From an uncultured Rhodopila sp. (GTDB lineage Bacteria; Pseudomonadota; Alphaproteobacteria; Acetobacterales; Acetobacteraceae), in the NCBI RefSeq assembly GCF_903944925.1, contig NZ_CAJATU010000072.1:62001-126000 (forward strand): DNA of 64,000 bases. Reading direction: 5' to 3'. The first letter of the stretch is position 1. Every line of letters begins with the position of its first letter. Made by a program: the position numbers and the translations under genes. Positions 1 through 9,326 of the stretch are shown one piece after another. The notes below the pieces were generated by a model. The model was not told the DNA's origin and made no database searches. It worked only from the letters and a program-made list of their open reading frames with translations.

Positions 1-525
1 GCCTTCGAAATCCTCGCCGAACAGGACACCCACTCCGATCCGCAGGCGCGCTGCGAACTGGTCGCTGCGCTCGGCGCTGCGTCAGGCGCGCGCGGCATGG
101 CCGGCGGGCAGATGATCGACATGCTGGCCGAGGGCCAGACCCTGGACGCACCCGCCGTGACCCGTTTGCAGGCGCTGAAGACCGGCCGCCTGATCCAATA
201 CAGCGTCGAGGCCGGCGCCATCCTCGGCCGCGCCTCGCCACAGGATCGCCATGTTCTGGCGGCTTACGGGCGCGATATCGGCGCGGCATTTCAGATTGCG
301 GACGATCTGCTGGATGTCGAGGGCAGCGATGCGGATCTCGGCAAGACCGCCGGCAAGGATGAGGCAGCGGGAAAGGCGACGATGGTATCGGTGCTGGGCG
401 TGGAGATGGCGCGCGCGCATGCCGACATGCTGGCCCGCCAGGCCGCTGCGCATCTGGAAGGTTTCGGCGATCGCGCGGCTTACCTTCGCGAACTGGCGGC
501 CTTTGTCGTCGCCAGGCGTAATTGA
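1..525 (+). CDS. ispA: Polyprenyl (farnesyl-type) diphosphate synthase, C-terminal part
   Basis: This is the last 174 codons of a short-chain isoprenyl diphosphate synthase; the start lies outside the window. The frame is open from base 1. The second aspartate-rich motif is visible (FQIADDLLDVEG, near bases 289-324), together with the LQALKTGRLI segment typical of the family. The enzyme condenses isopentenyl diphosphate onto allylic diphosphates to make C15 (or C20) chains in the cytosol. Only 12 bases separate its stop from dxs, which makes the universal isoprenoid precursor, and the hopanoid genes follow, so the product probably feeds squalene and hopanoid synthesis. Farnesyl versus geranylgeranyl specificity cannot be judged because the first Asp motif is missing from the window. 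Confidence 0.88.
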   Translation, partial: AFEILAEQDTHSDPQARCELVAALGAASGARGMAGGQMIDMLAEGQTLDAPAVTRLQALKTGRLIQYSVEAGAILGRASPQDRHVLAAYGRDIGAAFQIADDLLDVEGSDADLGKTAGKDEAAGKATMVSVLGVEMARAHADMLARQAAAHLEGFGDRAAYLRELAAFVVARRN

Positions 526-537
526 ACAGGAGTTTTG

Positions 538-2526
538 ATGAGCCCGATTACAACCCCGCTGCTCGACCGCGTATCCACGCCGGGCGACATGCGCAATTTC
601 TCCATCGAGCAGCTTAAGCAGCTGGCGGAAGAAGTTCGGGCGGAGACTGTCGACGCGGTATCGGTGACCGGCGGTCATTTGGGCGCATCATTGGGCGTGG
701 TGGAACTGACGGTCGCGATCCACGCGGTGTTCGATACGCCGGAAGATCGCGTGATCTGGGACGTCGGACACCAGGCCTATCCGCACAAGATCCTGACCGG
801 GCGCCGAGACCGCATCCGCACCCTGCGCCAGGGCGGCGGCCTGTCCGGCTTCACCCGCCGGGCGGAAAGCGACTACGACCCGTTCGGCGCGGCGCATTCC
901 TCAACCTCGATCTCCGCCGGCCTCGGCATGGCGGTGGCGCGCGACCTGAAGGCGGAGCGTTTCGCCGCGGCCTCCGAGGAGGAGCGGGTCGCCCAGGGGC
1001 TGGAGAACGACCAGCGCAACGTCATCTGTATCATCGGCGATGGCTCGATGAGCGCCGGCATGGCCTACGAGGCCATGAACAATGCCGGCGCGCTGAAATC
1101 GCGGCTGATCGTCATCCTCAACGACAACGACATGTCGATCGCCCCGCCGGTCGGTGCGATGAGCGCCTATCTGTCGCGGCTGATGTCGTCGCGCAGCTTC
1201 CTGTCGTTGCGCGATCTCGCGGTGAAGATGGTGAAACGCTTCCCGCGCGGCATCGAGCGCACCGCCCGCCGCGCCGAGGAATACGCCCGCGGCATCCTGA
1301 CCGGCGGCACGCTATTTGAAGAACTCGGCTTCTATTATCTTGGCCCCATCGACGGCCACAACCTGGATCACCTGCTGCCGGTGCTGCGCAACATGCGCGA
1401 GGCCGAGGAAGCCGGGCCGATCCTGCTGCATGCGATCACCCAGAAGGGCAAGGGCTACGGCCCGGCGGAACGCGCGCCCGACAAGTATCACGGCGTCTCC
1501 AAGTTCAACGTCATAACGGGAGAGCAGGCCAAGGCGCCGCCCGGACCGCCGAGCTACACCAAGGTGTTCGGCGACGCGCTGATCTCCGAAGCCCGGCGCG
1601 ACCCGACGGTGGTAGCGATAACCGCGGCGATGCCGACGGGCACCGGCCTCGACAAATTCGCCACCGAGTTCCCGGATCGCATGTTCGATGTCGGCATCGC
1701 CGAGCAGCACGCCGTCACCTTCGCCGCCGGCATGGCGACGGAAGGGATGAAACCGTTCTGCGCGATCTACTCGACCTTCCTGCAGCGCGGCTATGACCAG
1801 GTCGTGCACGACGTGGCGCTGCAATCGCTGCCGGTGCGCTTCGCCATGGACCGCGCCGGGTTTGTCGGTGCGGACGGCTCCACCCACGCCGGCAGCTTCG
1901 ACCTGTCCTTCCTCGGCTGCCTGCCGAACATGGTCATCATGGCCCCGGCGGATGAAGCCGAACTTGTCCATATGGTCGCCACCTCCGTCGCGATCGACGA
2001 TCGTCCCAGCGCCTTCCGCTACCCGCGTGGCGAGGGAACCGGCGTCGTGCTGCCAACGATGGGCGAGGTGCTCAGCCTGGGCAAGGGCAGGGTGCTGCGC
2101 GAGGGCACCAACATCGCCATCCTGTCGTTGGGCACGCGGCTGGGCGACGCGCTGAAGGCGGCCGACGAACTGGCGGCGCGCGGCTTCCCGACCACGGTCG
2201 CCGACGCCCGCTTCGCCAAGCCGATCGACACGGCGCTGGTGGAGCAACTGGCGAAGAATCACGAAGTGCTGATCACCATTGAGGAGGCTGCCATCGGCGG
2301 CTTCAGCGCCCAGGTCATGCAGCACCTGGCCTGGAAGGGCCTGCTCGACCACGGCCTGAAGATTCGCCCGATGATCATGCCCGATGCGTTCCTCGATCAC
2401 GATTCCCAGGCCAGGCAAATGAGCGCGGCCGGATTGTCGGCGCGCGACATCGTCAATGTGGCGCTCGCCGCCGTCGGCATCGAAGTCCCGAGCGCGGGCA
2501 CGACGAAAGTCCTGACATCCAGATGA
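538..2526 (+). CDS. dxs: 1-deoxy-D-xylulose-5-phosphate synthase
   Basis: Thiamine-diphosphate enzyme that joins pyruvate and glyceraldehyde 3-phosphate, the first step of the MEP isoprenoid pathway. The protein is 662 residues, normal for the family. Visible signatures are [15 protein letters not shown] near the N-terminus, the thiamine/Mg motif [18 protein letters not shown], the central transketolase segment with [15 protein letters not shown], and a transketolase C-terminal domain. The ATG at 538 has an AGGAG ribosome site five bases upstream; an in-frame TTG one codon earlier would lie too close to that site. The stop overlaps the hpnM start by four bases (ATGA), so dxs is translationally coupled to hopanoid genes. 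Confidence 0.96.
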   Translation: MSPITTPLLDRVSTPGDMRNFSIEQLKQLAEEVRAETVDAVSVTGGHLGASLGVVELTVAIHAVFDTPEDRVIWDVGHQAYPHKILTGRRDRIRTLRQGGGLSGFTRRAESDYDPFGAAHSSTSISAGLGMAVARDLKAERFAAASEEERVAQGLENDQRNVICIIGDGSMSAGMAYEAMNNAGALKSRLIVILNDNDMSIAPPVGAMSAYLSRLMSSRSFLSLRDLAVKMVKRFPRGIERTARRAEEYARGILTGGTLFEELGFYYLGPIDGHNLDHLLPVLRNMREAEEAGPILLHAITQKGKGYGPAERAPDKYHGVSKFNVITGEQAKAPPGPPSYTKVFGDALISEARRDPTVVAITAAMPTGTGLDKFATEFPDRMFDVGIAEQHAVTFAAGMATEGMKPFCAIYSTFLQRGYDQVVHDVALQSLPVRFAMDRAGFVGADGSTHAGSFDLSFLGCLPNMVIMAPADEAELVHMVATSVAIDDRPSAFRYPRGEGTGVVLPTMGEVLSLGKGRVLREGTNIAILSLGTRLGDALKAADELAARGFPTTVADARFAKPIDTALVEQLAKNHEVLITIEEAAIGGFSAQVMQHLAWKGLLDHGLKIRPMIMPDAFLDHDSQARQMSAAGLSARDIVNVALAAVGIEVPSAGTTKVLTSR

Positions 2527-3155
2527 ACCGGCTGACCAGGCGCTCGCTTCTGCCTGCCGCCTTGGCGGCGGCACTGATTTCTACCAGGGCTTCGCGCGCC
2601 CAATCGGGCGGCGATATCGGCCAGCCGCTGACCGCACTGTATGGCGCGCTGGAGTCGGCGATGCGGGCGGGCCATTCGGTGCCGTTCGTGCAGCGCTTCG
2701 ACGCCCTGGCGCCGGTCGTGGACCAGGCATTCGACCTCGACACGGTGCTCCGGGTCTCTGTCGGCATGCGCTGGGATACGATGGACCCGGCGGTGCAGGC
2801 GAGGCTGCTGAAAGCCTTCCGCCGCTTCACCGTCGCCACCTATGTCGCCAATTTCGACAAGTATGACGGCGAACGCTTCCAGGTGCTGCCGGGGTCGCGG
2901 GCCTCCGGCGCCGACAGGATCGTGCGCACCGAGATGGTCTCCGGCAATGGCGACCGGGTGCGGCTGGATTACCTGATGCGGGATGGCAGCGGCACGTGGC
3001 GGATCGTCGATGTGCTGCTGGACGGGTCGATCAGCCGGGTGGCGGTGCAGCGCTCCGACTTCCGCAAGATCCTTGCCGGCGGCGACGCCGACGCCCTGAT
3101 CGCCAGCCTTCACCGGAAGGTCGCGGATTTGTCCGAAGGTGCGTTGAGTTCGTGA
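2523..3155 (+). CDS. hpnM: Hopanoid-associated MlaC-family periplasmic protein HpnM
   Basis: 210-residue exported protein of the MlaC/Ttg2D lipid-binding family. The N-terminus has a signal peptide with a twin-arginine-like TRRSLL motif, an alanine-rich core and a cleavage-like ASRAQS site near residue 27. The mature part matches the MlaC fold: the [13 protein letters not shown] region, [13 protein letters not shown] and [19 protein letters not shown]. Family members bind phospholipid-like ligands in the periplasm; HpnM is the variant found in hopanoid clusters, and its exact ligand is unknown to me. It overlaps dxs upstream (ATGA) and hpnI downstream by one base. The name rests on the hpnI-hpnJ context, since MlaC family membership alone would not specify hopanoids. 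Confidence 0.85.
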   Translation: MNRLTRRSLLPAALAAALISTRASRAQSGGDIGQPLTALYGALESAMRAGHSVPFVQRFDALAPVVDQAFDLDTVLRVSVGMRWDTMDPAVQARLLKAFRRFTVATYVANFDKYDGERFQVLPGSRASGADRIVRTEMVSGNGDRVRLDYLMRDGSGTWRIVDVLLDGSISRVAVQRSDFRKILAGGDADALIASLHRKVADLSEGALSS

Positions 3156-4351
3156 TGACTGTTCTGGCGAGTGTCGCCGCGGCGGTGTCCGTCATCGGGC
3201 TGCTGCAGGTGTTGGTTGCTTCCCGACTGGTGGCGCGGTTCGCGCATGCCAGGCGGCCGGAGTCGTCCTGGCGCCCGCCGGTGACGGTGCTGAAGCCGTT
3301 GCACGGCGGTGAGCCGTTGCTGGAGGACGCCCTCGCGACGATCTGCCGGCAGGACTATCCGCAGTGGCAGGTGGTGTTCGGCGTGCAGGAGGAAAGCGAT
3401 CCGGCGGTTGCGGTCGTCCGCCGCCTGCAGGCGCGGTTTCCCGCCTGCGATATCGCCCTGGTGATCGACCCCACCTTCCATGGCCGCAACCGCAAGGTCG
3501 GCAATCTGATCAACATGCTGCCGGCGGCGAAGCACGACGTGCTGGTAATCGCCGATTCAGATGTGCATGTGCGGCCGGATTACCTCGATCGCCTCGTCTG
3601 CGCGCTGGCCGAACCGGGCGTCGGGCTGGTGACCACCATCTACGCCGGTCTGCCCGCCACGAAGGCTTTGCCGGCGATGAGCGGCGCCATGCAGATCACC
3701 CAGTGCTTCCTGCCGGGCGCGATCATGGCGCGTGCCATCGGGCGGCAGGACTGCCTGGGCGCGACGATGTGCCTGCGGCGGCGCGACCTGGTGCGCAGCG
3801 GCGGCTTCCGCGGCCTGGTCGATCATCTGGCCGACGACAACGTGCTGGGGCGGCGGGTACGCGGGCTCGGACTGCGGGTGGGGCTGGCCGACACGGTCAC
3901 GCTGACCACGGTGCCGGAGGACAACTACCCCGCGCTGTTCCGCCACGAGCTGCGCTGGGCGCGCACCATCCGGGCGCTGGAACCGGCGGGGTTCGCGGCT
4001 TCGGCGCTCCAATACCCGTTGGCCTGGGCGCTGCTGGCGATCCTGCTTGCGGGAGGCGAACCCTGGTCATTCGGTCTGTTCGCCGCCGCCTGGCTGCTGC
4101 GCGCCGTCGCCGCGGTCCGTGTTGACCGGGCTTTGGCGATACAATGGAGCGGCGAAGCGGCGGCAACGCTGGCGTTCCGCTGTCCGGCCTGGCTGCTGCC
4201 GGCCCGCGACCTCTTGTCCGTGGGCGTCATGCTCGCCAGCTATGGAGGACGCCAGGTGGACTGGCGCGGCTATGGCCTGCACGCCGACAGTCCGGCCCCG
4301 GTCGAAATGGTCGGCGGCTTTGGTACGATCGAGGAAATCAACGCGCGATGA
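3155..4351 (+). CDS. hpnI: Hopanoid biosynthesis glycosyltransferase HpnI
   Basis: 398-residue membrane glycosyltransferase of family GT2, ceramide-glucosyltransferase-like. HpnI is known to add N-acetylglucosamine to bacteriohopanetetrol on the way to the cyclitol ether. An N-terminal membrane anchor is followed by the GT2 core: VTVLKPLHGGEPLLEDAL, the metal-binding IADSDVHVRPDYL, DDNVLGRRVRGLGL and the HELRWARTIR element that corresponds to the (Q/R)xxRW motif. Hydrophobic segments follow at the C-terminus. The ATG at 3155 shares its A with the hpnM stop codon (TGATG); the open frame reaches further upstream inside hpnM, but that would be a long out-of-family extension. It overlaps hpnJ by four bases. 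Confidence 0.92.
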   Translation: MTVLASVAAAVSVIGLLQVLVASRLVARFAHARRPESSWRPPVTVLKPLHGGEPLLEDALATICRQDYPQWQVVFGVQEESDPAVAVVRRLQARFPACDIALVIDPTFHGRNRKVGNLINMLPAAKHDVLVIADSDVHVRPDYLDRLVCALAEPGVGLVTTIYAGLPATKALPAMSGAMQITQCFLPGAIMARAIGRQDCLGATMCLRRRDLVRSGGFRGLVDHLADDNVLGRRVRGLGLRVGLADTVTLTTVPEDNYPALFRHELRWARTIRALEPAGFAASALQYPLAWALLAILLAGGEPWSFGLFAAAWLLRAVAAVRVDRALAIQWSGEAAATLAFRCPAWLLPARDLLSVGVMLASYGGRQVDWRGYGLHADSPAPVEMVGGFGTIEEINAR

Positions 4352-5775
4352 TGAAGACCCTGTTCCTGCACCCGCCCTCATTCGATGGCTTCGACGGAGG
4401 TGCGGGTTCTCGCTATCAGGCCAGGCGCGAGATCAAGTCGTTCTGGTTTCCCACCTGGCTGGCGCAGCCCGCCGCGCTGGTGCCGGGCAGCAAGCTGATC
4501 GACGCGCCGCCGGCGCGCATCAGCCTGGAAACGGTGGTGGCGCAGGCGAAGGATTTCGAGTTGTGCGTGATGCACACCTCGACCCCGTCCTTCGCCTCCG
4601 ACGTCAAGGTCGCCGAAGCCCTGAAAGCCGCCAACCCCTCCCTCAAGATCGGCTTTGTCGGCGCCAAGGTGGCGGTGCAGCCGGAAGAGAGCCTGACGCA
4701 GGGCGCCGTCATCGACTTCGTCGCGCGCAACGAGTTCGACTTCACCATCAAGGAGATCGCCGAAGGCCGCGACTGGTCGCAGGTGGACGGGATTTCCTAC
4801 CGCGCCAGTGCGGGCGTGATCATCCACAACAAGGATCGCGCCACGCTCGAGGACATGGACTCGCTGCCGTTCGTGACCGATGTCTACAAGCGCGACCTGC
4901 GGATCGAGGATTACTTCATCGGCTACCTGCTGCATCCGTACATCTCGTTGTATACCGGGCGCGGCTGCAAGTCGCATTGCACCTTCTGTTTGTGGCCGCA
5001 GACCGTTGGCGGCCACCGCTACCGGGTGCGTTCGCCCGAGCATGTCGCGGCGGAAATCCGCCGCGCCAAGGCGATGTTCCCGCAAGTAAAGGAGTTCTTC
5101 TTCGACGACGACACCTTTACCGACAACCTTCCCCGCGCCGAGGCGATTGCGCGCGAACTCGGCAAGATGGGTGTGACGTGGTCCTGCAACGCCAAGGCGA
5201 ACGTGCCGCGCGAGACGCTGAAGGTGCTGAAGGATAACGGCTTGCGGCTGCTGCTGGTGGGTTATGAAAGCGGCAACCAGCAGATCCTGCACAACATCAA
5301 GAAGGGCATGCGGATCGAGGTCGCCCGGCAGTTCACCAGCGACTGCCACGACCTGGGCATCAAGATCCACGGCACGTTCATCCTCGGCCTGCCCGGGGAA
5401 ACGCGTGAAACGATCGAGGAAACCATCCGCTTCGCCACCGACATAAACCCGCACACCATCCAGGTTTCCCTGGCCGCGCCGTATCCCGGCACATTCCTCT
5501 ACAAGCAGGCGGTGGAGAACGGCTGGCTGGACGCGGACCACGCCGAACTGGTCGATGATAGCGGCGTGCAGATCGCCCCGTTGCACTATCCGCATCTGTC
5601 GCACACGGAGATTTTCGACAACGTGGAGACTTTCTACAAGCGCTTCTACTTCCGGGCGCCGAAGATCGCCTCGATCGTCAATGAGATGGTGCGCAGCCCG
5701 CAGATGATGAAGCGGCGGCTGCGGGAGGGCGTGGAGTTCTTCCAGTTCCTCAAGGAGCGTCACAAGGCGGCGTGA
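4348..5775 (+). CDS. hpnJ: Hopanoid radical SAM protein HpnJ
   Basis: 475-residue radical S-adenosylmethionine enzyme with an N-terminal cobalamin-binding-type domain (about residues 1-150). The iron-sulfur motif is GRGCKSHCTFCLWPQ, a CxxxCxxC cluster site near residue 210. HpnJ is known to convert the hexose attached to bacteriohopanetetrol into the cyclitol, the ring-contraction step of hopanoid head-group synthesis. The start MMKTLFLHPPSFDGFDGG is family-typical. Two adjacent ATGs (4348 and 4351) are possible; the first overlaps the hpnI stop. A GAGG site lies about ten bases upstream. It is the last gene of the ispA-dxs-hpnMIJ run, with 92 bases before the next gene. Confidence 0.93.
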   Translation: MMKTLFLHPPSFDGFDGGAGSRYQARREIKSFWFPTWLAQPAALVPGSKLIDAPPARISLETVVAQAKDFELCVMHTSTPSFASDVKVAEALKAANPSLKIGFVGAKVAVQPEESLTQGAVIDFVARNEFDFTIKEIAEGRDWSQVDGISYRASAGVIIHNKDRATLEDMDSLPFVTDVYKRDLRIEDYFIGYLLHPYISLYTGRGCKSHCTFCLWPQTVGGHRYRVRSPEHVAAEIRRAKAMFPQVKEFFFDDDTFTDNLPRAEAIARELGKMGVTWSCNAKANVPRETLKVLKDNGLRLLLVGYESGNQQILHNIKKGMRIEVARQFTSDCHDLGIKIHGTFILGLPGETRETIEETIRFATDINPHTIQVSLAAPYPGTFLYKQAVENGWLDADHAELVDDSGVQIAPLHYPHLSHTEIFDNVETFYKRFYFRAPKIASIVNEMVRSPQMMKRRLREGVEFFQFLKERHKAA

Positions 5776-5812
5776 CGATCGGTTCGACATACTATCGTCT
5801 GCCAGAAACCTC

Positions 5813-5841
5813 TTGATATCCCTCCTGTTTCTGCCTAGCTT
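5813..5841 (+). promoter_or_regulatory. Possible sigma-70-type promoter for the small gene pair
   Basis: TTGATA at 5813-5818 and TAGCTT at 5836-5841 are separated by 17 bases, about 27 bases before the ATG at 5868. The -10 match is weak. The position, between hpnJ and an otherwise promoterless gene pair, is the main support. Confidence 0.3.
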
Positions 5842-5867
5842 CTAGTCATCCCCACCTGGAGGCTTGT

Positions 5868-6116
5868 ATGGCTGACAGCAATATTCACTATCGCTCGGGC
5901 AGCATCGACTATCCGGTCGCCGAAGACGCAGACTCGGGCCTGCCTCGACTGGCCGAAAGCGCATCGGCCTTTATCCTGCGCCCGTCCTCGGACGCCGAAG
6001 CCGACATGCTGCGCGAAATCGACGCCATCCAGGAACGCCTGCGCATCGGCATTCCCCAGCTTCACCGGGAAATGGACGCATTGCTCGCCCGTGTGCGCAC
6101 GCCGGGCTCAATGTAA
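5868..6116 (+). CDS. Hypothetical 82-residue protein
   Basis: I do not recognise this protein. It is acidic at the N-terminus (about residues 10-40) and then predicted helical (MLREIDAIQERLRIGIPQLHREMDALLARV), with no signal peptide or membrane segment. A GGAGG ribosome site lies about seven bases upstream of the ATG. The stop codon shares one base with the start of the next gene (TAATG), so the two are probably translated together. Base composition is like the neighbours, and coding frame use looks genuine. It could be a partner or regulator of the downstream coiled-coil protein. Confidence 0.6.
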   Translation: MADSNIHYRSGSIDYPVAEDADSGLPRLAESASAFILRPSSDAEADMLREIDAIQERLRIGIPQLHREMDALLARVRTPGSM

Positions 6117-6460
6117 TGGGACTTGGCGCGATCGGGTGGATTTTCACCTTCGCGCGCGACACCCGGGATCTTTATGCGCTTCAAGGCAAGCTCAAGGACG
6201 GCCTCGTCGCTCTGGATGAGCGTCTCCGCCACGTCGAAGATCGGCTGACGCGGTTGGAGGCGGAACAGGGACACATCGTCGTCGAAGCCAAGTCGGCGGC
6301 CACCGGTGCGGCCACGCTGATTGCCTCGGCGGTGATCTCCGATGCCGTGACCCGGGTGACGCGGTTGGAGGAAGGGGTCCGGCGGCTGTCGTCAGCGCCG
6401 ATCCCGGTTGTCAGCGACACGGCGCTGTCAGCGGCGCTATCTCATCAGGCGGCGCGCTGA
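6116..6460 (+). CDS. Hypothetical 114-residue coiled-coil protein
   Basis: Unrecognised. A short hydrophobic N-terminus (MGLGAIGWIFTFARD) could act as a weak membrane association segment. Heptad-like stretches follow (DERLRHVEDRLTRLEAEQ, about residues 38-55, and VTRLEEGVRRLSSAP further on), as expected for a coiled coil. It is coupled to the preceding 82-residue gene by a one-base overlap, and it converges with ligD, whose stop lies eight bases beyond its own. No family assignment is possible from sequence reading alone. Confidence 0.6.
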   Translation: MGLGAIGWIFTFARDTRDLYALQGKLKDGLVALDERLRHVEDRLTRLEAEQGHIVVEAKSAATGAATLIASAVISDAVTRVTRLEEGVRRLSSAPIPVVSDTALSAALSHQAAR

Positions 6461-6468
6461 GGCAGGCG

Positions 6469-9135
6469 CTACCTCTTCGCCCTCGACTTCGGTGCCTTCG
6501 CAGTCACGATCGTTGCTTTCCCAGCCGGCCGCGCCGCTGCCTCCCGACCAGCCGCCCGCGTCTCCAGCGCCGGCAAACCCCGCCGCGCTTCACTGAACCC
6601 CTCCCAAGGATCGGCCTTCAACCGCTCCAACCGCTCCGGCACCGTCCGCAAAGTAAACGCCTGCAGGTCCAGCTTGGGCGTCACCTCGTCCCACGCCAGG
6701 GGAGTGGCCACCCGCGCCCCCGGACGCGCCCGCGGGCAGAACGACGCCACCGCCGTGGACCCCAACCCGTTCCTCAACCAATCAATCAGTATCCGCCCCC
6801 GCCGATCGGCGATTTTGACGTGGGCGAGGTATTTGTCGGGGGCGGCGTCGCTGGCCTGCTCGGCGAACCTTTTGCACCAGGCCCGCACCGGGTCCCATGC
6901 CTGTTCCGGCGCCAGCGGCGCCACGACATGCAGCCCCTTGCCGCCGCTGGTGCGGCAGAACGAGGCCAGTCCGACCGCCTCCAGCCGTTCCCGCATGTCC
7001 AGCGCCGCAGCGACGATCTCGGGCGTCTTCAAGCCCTCCCCCGGATCGAGGTCGAACACAAGCTGATCGGGATGCAGCGGATCGTCCTCCGTCGCGCCCC
7101 AGACATGCAGCTCGACCGCCGACATCTGCGCCATCGCGATCAGCCCTTGCAGCCCGTCGATCGCCAGGAACGGCGCCTTGTCCGCGGCGCCGTCGCGAAT
7201 GCCGGGCGGCATCGTCCCGTGCCCGTGCTTCTGGAAGAAGTGCTCGCCATCGACGCCTTCGGGGCAGCGGACGATCGCCAGCGGCCGGTGCGCCAGCCCC
7301 GGCAACGCCCACTCCGCCACCGCCAGCCAGTACTCCGCCAGGTCGCGCTTGGTGATCCCCGGCCATAGCGCCCGGTCGGGATGCGTCAGCGTCACCCCCT
7401 CGATCGATTCGGTCCGCGCCCGAGGCGCCTTCGCCGTCACGATCGCGCTGCTGGTTCGGGCGGCCGCGGCCCGCACCGGCTGACGCTTCGGCGGCACGGC
7501 GATGACCGGACCTTTCCGCCTGGCCGAACCGGCAAAGTCCTTCGGATCGACCGCCCGCCGTTCGGCTGCCGCATCGGCAACTTCACGGACGACGTCCCGA
7601 GCCGCCTTGTCCTCGCGCAACCCCAGGAACACCGCATGCCGCACCCGCCCGGCGCCGGACCAGGCGGTGAAGGAGACCTCGGCGATCAGCTCCGGCCGCA
7701 CCCAATGGATGGTGCGCTCCAGGTCGTCGCCGGCCACCATCAGTCCGGGCGGCGGCGCGCTGCCCAGCCCGTCCAGGCGGTCCCGCAGGGTTTCCAGCGT
7801 CTCGTCGGAAAACCCGGTGCCGACGGCACCGGCGTAGTGCAGGCGCCCTTCGGCATCGTAATAGCCGAGATGCAGCGCGCCCAACCCGGTCCGGCTGCCC
7901 GCCGGCTCGGTCCAGCCGAGCACCAGCAGTTCCTCGCGCCCCTGGCACTTGACCTTCAGCCAGTCGTGACCGCGGCCGGAGCGATACTTGCCGTCCGCCT
8001 TCTTGCAGATGATCCCTTCCAGTTTCATCCGGCACGCAGCCTGCCGCATGCGCGCGGCGTCGCCCTCGTGGTGATCGCTGTAGCGCAGCATGCCGTGCCA
8101 TGTGTCGATCCCCTTCAGCCGCTGCTTGCGATCACGCAGGGCGCAAGGCCGCAGGTCCCAGCCGTCCAGGTGCAGCAGGTCGAACAGGTAGAACACCAAG
8201 GTTTCGTCATGGCCGCCGGACAGCGCCGCTTGCAGGGCCGGGAAGGACGACACGCCGTCCTTGTCCACCGCCACCAGTTCGCCGTCCAGCAGCGCGGAGT
8301 CCACGTAAAGCTGCCCGACCGCCCTGGCGACGGCCGGCAGCCGATCGGTCCAGTCATTGCCGTTGCGCGTCAACAGCCGGACCTTGCCGTGATCGAGGAA
8401 TGCCAGGATGCGGTAGCCGTCGAGCTTGATCTCGGTCAGCCACCCGTCGGCCGTTGGCGGATCATCCGCCACTGACGCCAGTTGCGGCGCCAGCTTGTCC
8501 GGCAGTTTGCCGCGCACCGCACCGGGGATGCTCAACGCCTTGGTCCGTGGTTTCTTCCCCGGCGGCGGGATTGCGGCTTCCAGCGCCTCGGCATCGGCGC
8601 CGGCTCGTTCCTCCCCATCATGGCCCTTGATAAGAAGCCAGTTGTCCTGCCGCCCGCGCTGTCCGGGTTTCGGCTTCAACCGCACCAGTGTGAACTTGCC
8701 GCGCAGCCGCTGGCCGGACAGCACGAACTTGATCTCGCCGTCGCGCAGGCCGTCGTCCGGGTCGATCAGAGCGTCCCAGGTGCCGCGGTCCCAGGTCTCC
8801 ACCGTGCCGGCGCCGTAGTGCCCGTCCGGAATCGTGCCCTGGAAGTCGGCGTAGTCCAGGGGATGGTCCTCGACATGGACGGCGATTCGCTTGTCGGCCG
8901 GGTCCATCGACGGACCTTTGCGCACCGCCCAGCTCCACAGCACATCGTTGTGTTCGAGACGGAAATCCCAGTGCAGGCCGGCGCGATGCGCGAGGTGCTT
9001 CTGGACCACGAATATCGGTGCCCCGGCGTTGCCCTTGCGCGGCCCGGGCGCAGGTTCGGAGGACGCGGTGAAGTCGCGCTTCGACTGGTAGGTGCGGATC
9101 GAGGTGTCCCGTTGCGACGATGCCGCGCGCGCCAT
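6469..9135 (-). CDS. ligD: ATP-dependent DNA ligase D (phosphoesterase-ligase-polymerase)
   Basis: 888-residue non-homologous end-joining ligase with all three classical domains. The 3'-phosphoesterase domain comes first (about residues 25-190; LHWDFRLEHND, VHVEDHPLDYADF, GHYGAGTVETWD). The ATP-dependent ligase domain follows (about 220-530), with motif I EIKLDGYR carrying the adenylated lysine and later GIICKKADGKYRSGR. The primase-polymerase domain is last (about 590-870; FQKHG and the metal-binding FDLDPGEG). The start at 9135 is chosen because AGGAGA lies seven bases upstream; an ATG 30 codons earlier lacks this and overlaps a palindromic repeat. LigD normally works with Ku to heal double-strand breaks; no ku gene is present in this window. 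Confidence 0.95.
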   Translation of the reverse strand: MARAASSQRDTSIRTYQSKRDFTASSEPAPGPRKGNAGAPIFVVQKHLAHRAGLHWDFRLEHNDVLWSWAVRKGPSMDPADKRIAVHVEDHPLDYADFQGTIPDGHYGAGTVETWDRGTWDALIDPDDGLRDGEIKFVLSGQRLRGKFTLVRLKPKPGQRGRQDNWLLIKGHDGEERAGADAEALEAAIPPPGKKPRTKALSIPGAVRGKLPDKLAPQLASVADDPPTADGWLTEIKLDGYRILAFLDHGKVRLLTRNGNDWTDRLPAVARAVGQLYVDSALLDGELVAVDKDGVSSFPALQAALSGGHDETLVFYLFDLLHLDGWDLRPCALRDRKQRLKGIDTWHGMLRYSDHHEGDAARMRQAACRMKLEGIICKKADGKYRSGRGHDWLKVKCQGREELLVLGWTEPAGSRTGLGALHLGYYDAEGRLHYAGAVGTGFSDETLETLRDRLDGLGSAPPPGLMVAGDDLERTIHWVRPELIAEVSFTAWSGAGRVRHAVFLGLREDKAARDVVREVADAAAERRAVDPKDFAGSARRKGPVIAVPPKRQPVRAAAARTSSAIVTAKAPRARTESIEGVTLTHPDRALWPGITKRDLAEYWLAVAEWALPGLAHRPLAIVRCPEGVDGEHFFQKHGHGTMPPGIRDGAADKAPFLAIDGLQGLIAMAQMSAVELHVWGATEDDPLHPDQLVFDLDPGEGLKTPEIVAAALDMRERLEAVGLASFCRTSGGKGLHVVAPLAPEQAWDPVRAWCKRFAEQASDAAPDKYLAHVKIADRRGRILIDWLRNGLGSTAVASFCPRARPGARVATPLAWDEVTPKLDLQAFTLRTVPERLERLKADPWEGFSEARRGLPALETRAAGREAAARPAGKATIVTAKAPKSRAKR

Positions 9136-9175
9136 GGCACTCTCCTGACCTGCCGGCGTTGAACAAGCGCCGAGC

Positions 9176-9235
9176 GTGTCCCGGCCATCTTCCCACCACC
9201 GGCGCAACGCGGATGGCCGGGACACGCCCGGCCAT
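9176..9235. repeat. Intergenic palindromic repeat, copy 1
   Basis: A 14-base perfect inverted repeat (GTGTCCCGGCCATC at 9176-9189, its complement at 9212-9225) is followed by a further CCCGGCCAT at 9227-9235. The latter pairs with the second arm's ATGGCCGGG, so two alternative hairpins are possible. The inner palindrome 9213-9235 is nearly identical to the palindrome at 24072-24101. It sits between the divergent ligD and dusB genes. Confidence 0.7.
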
Positions 9236-9326
9236 TATCGCAACGCCATCCAACCGTCACAAGTTCCGCCTGGTCCACGCATCAGCGATTGCGCCGCGGC
9301 ACATGTGTCGCTAGATTGCCCAAATC

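Noticed and set aside
1312-2574. 420-residue minus-strand ORF opposite dxs
   Set aside because: Long antisense frames are expected in GC-rich codon-biased genes; it is Arg/His/Gly-rich and shadows dxs.
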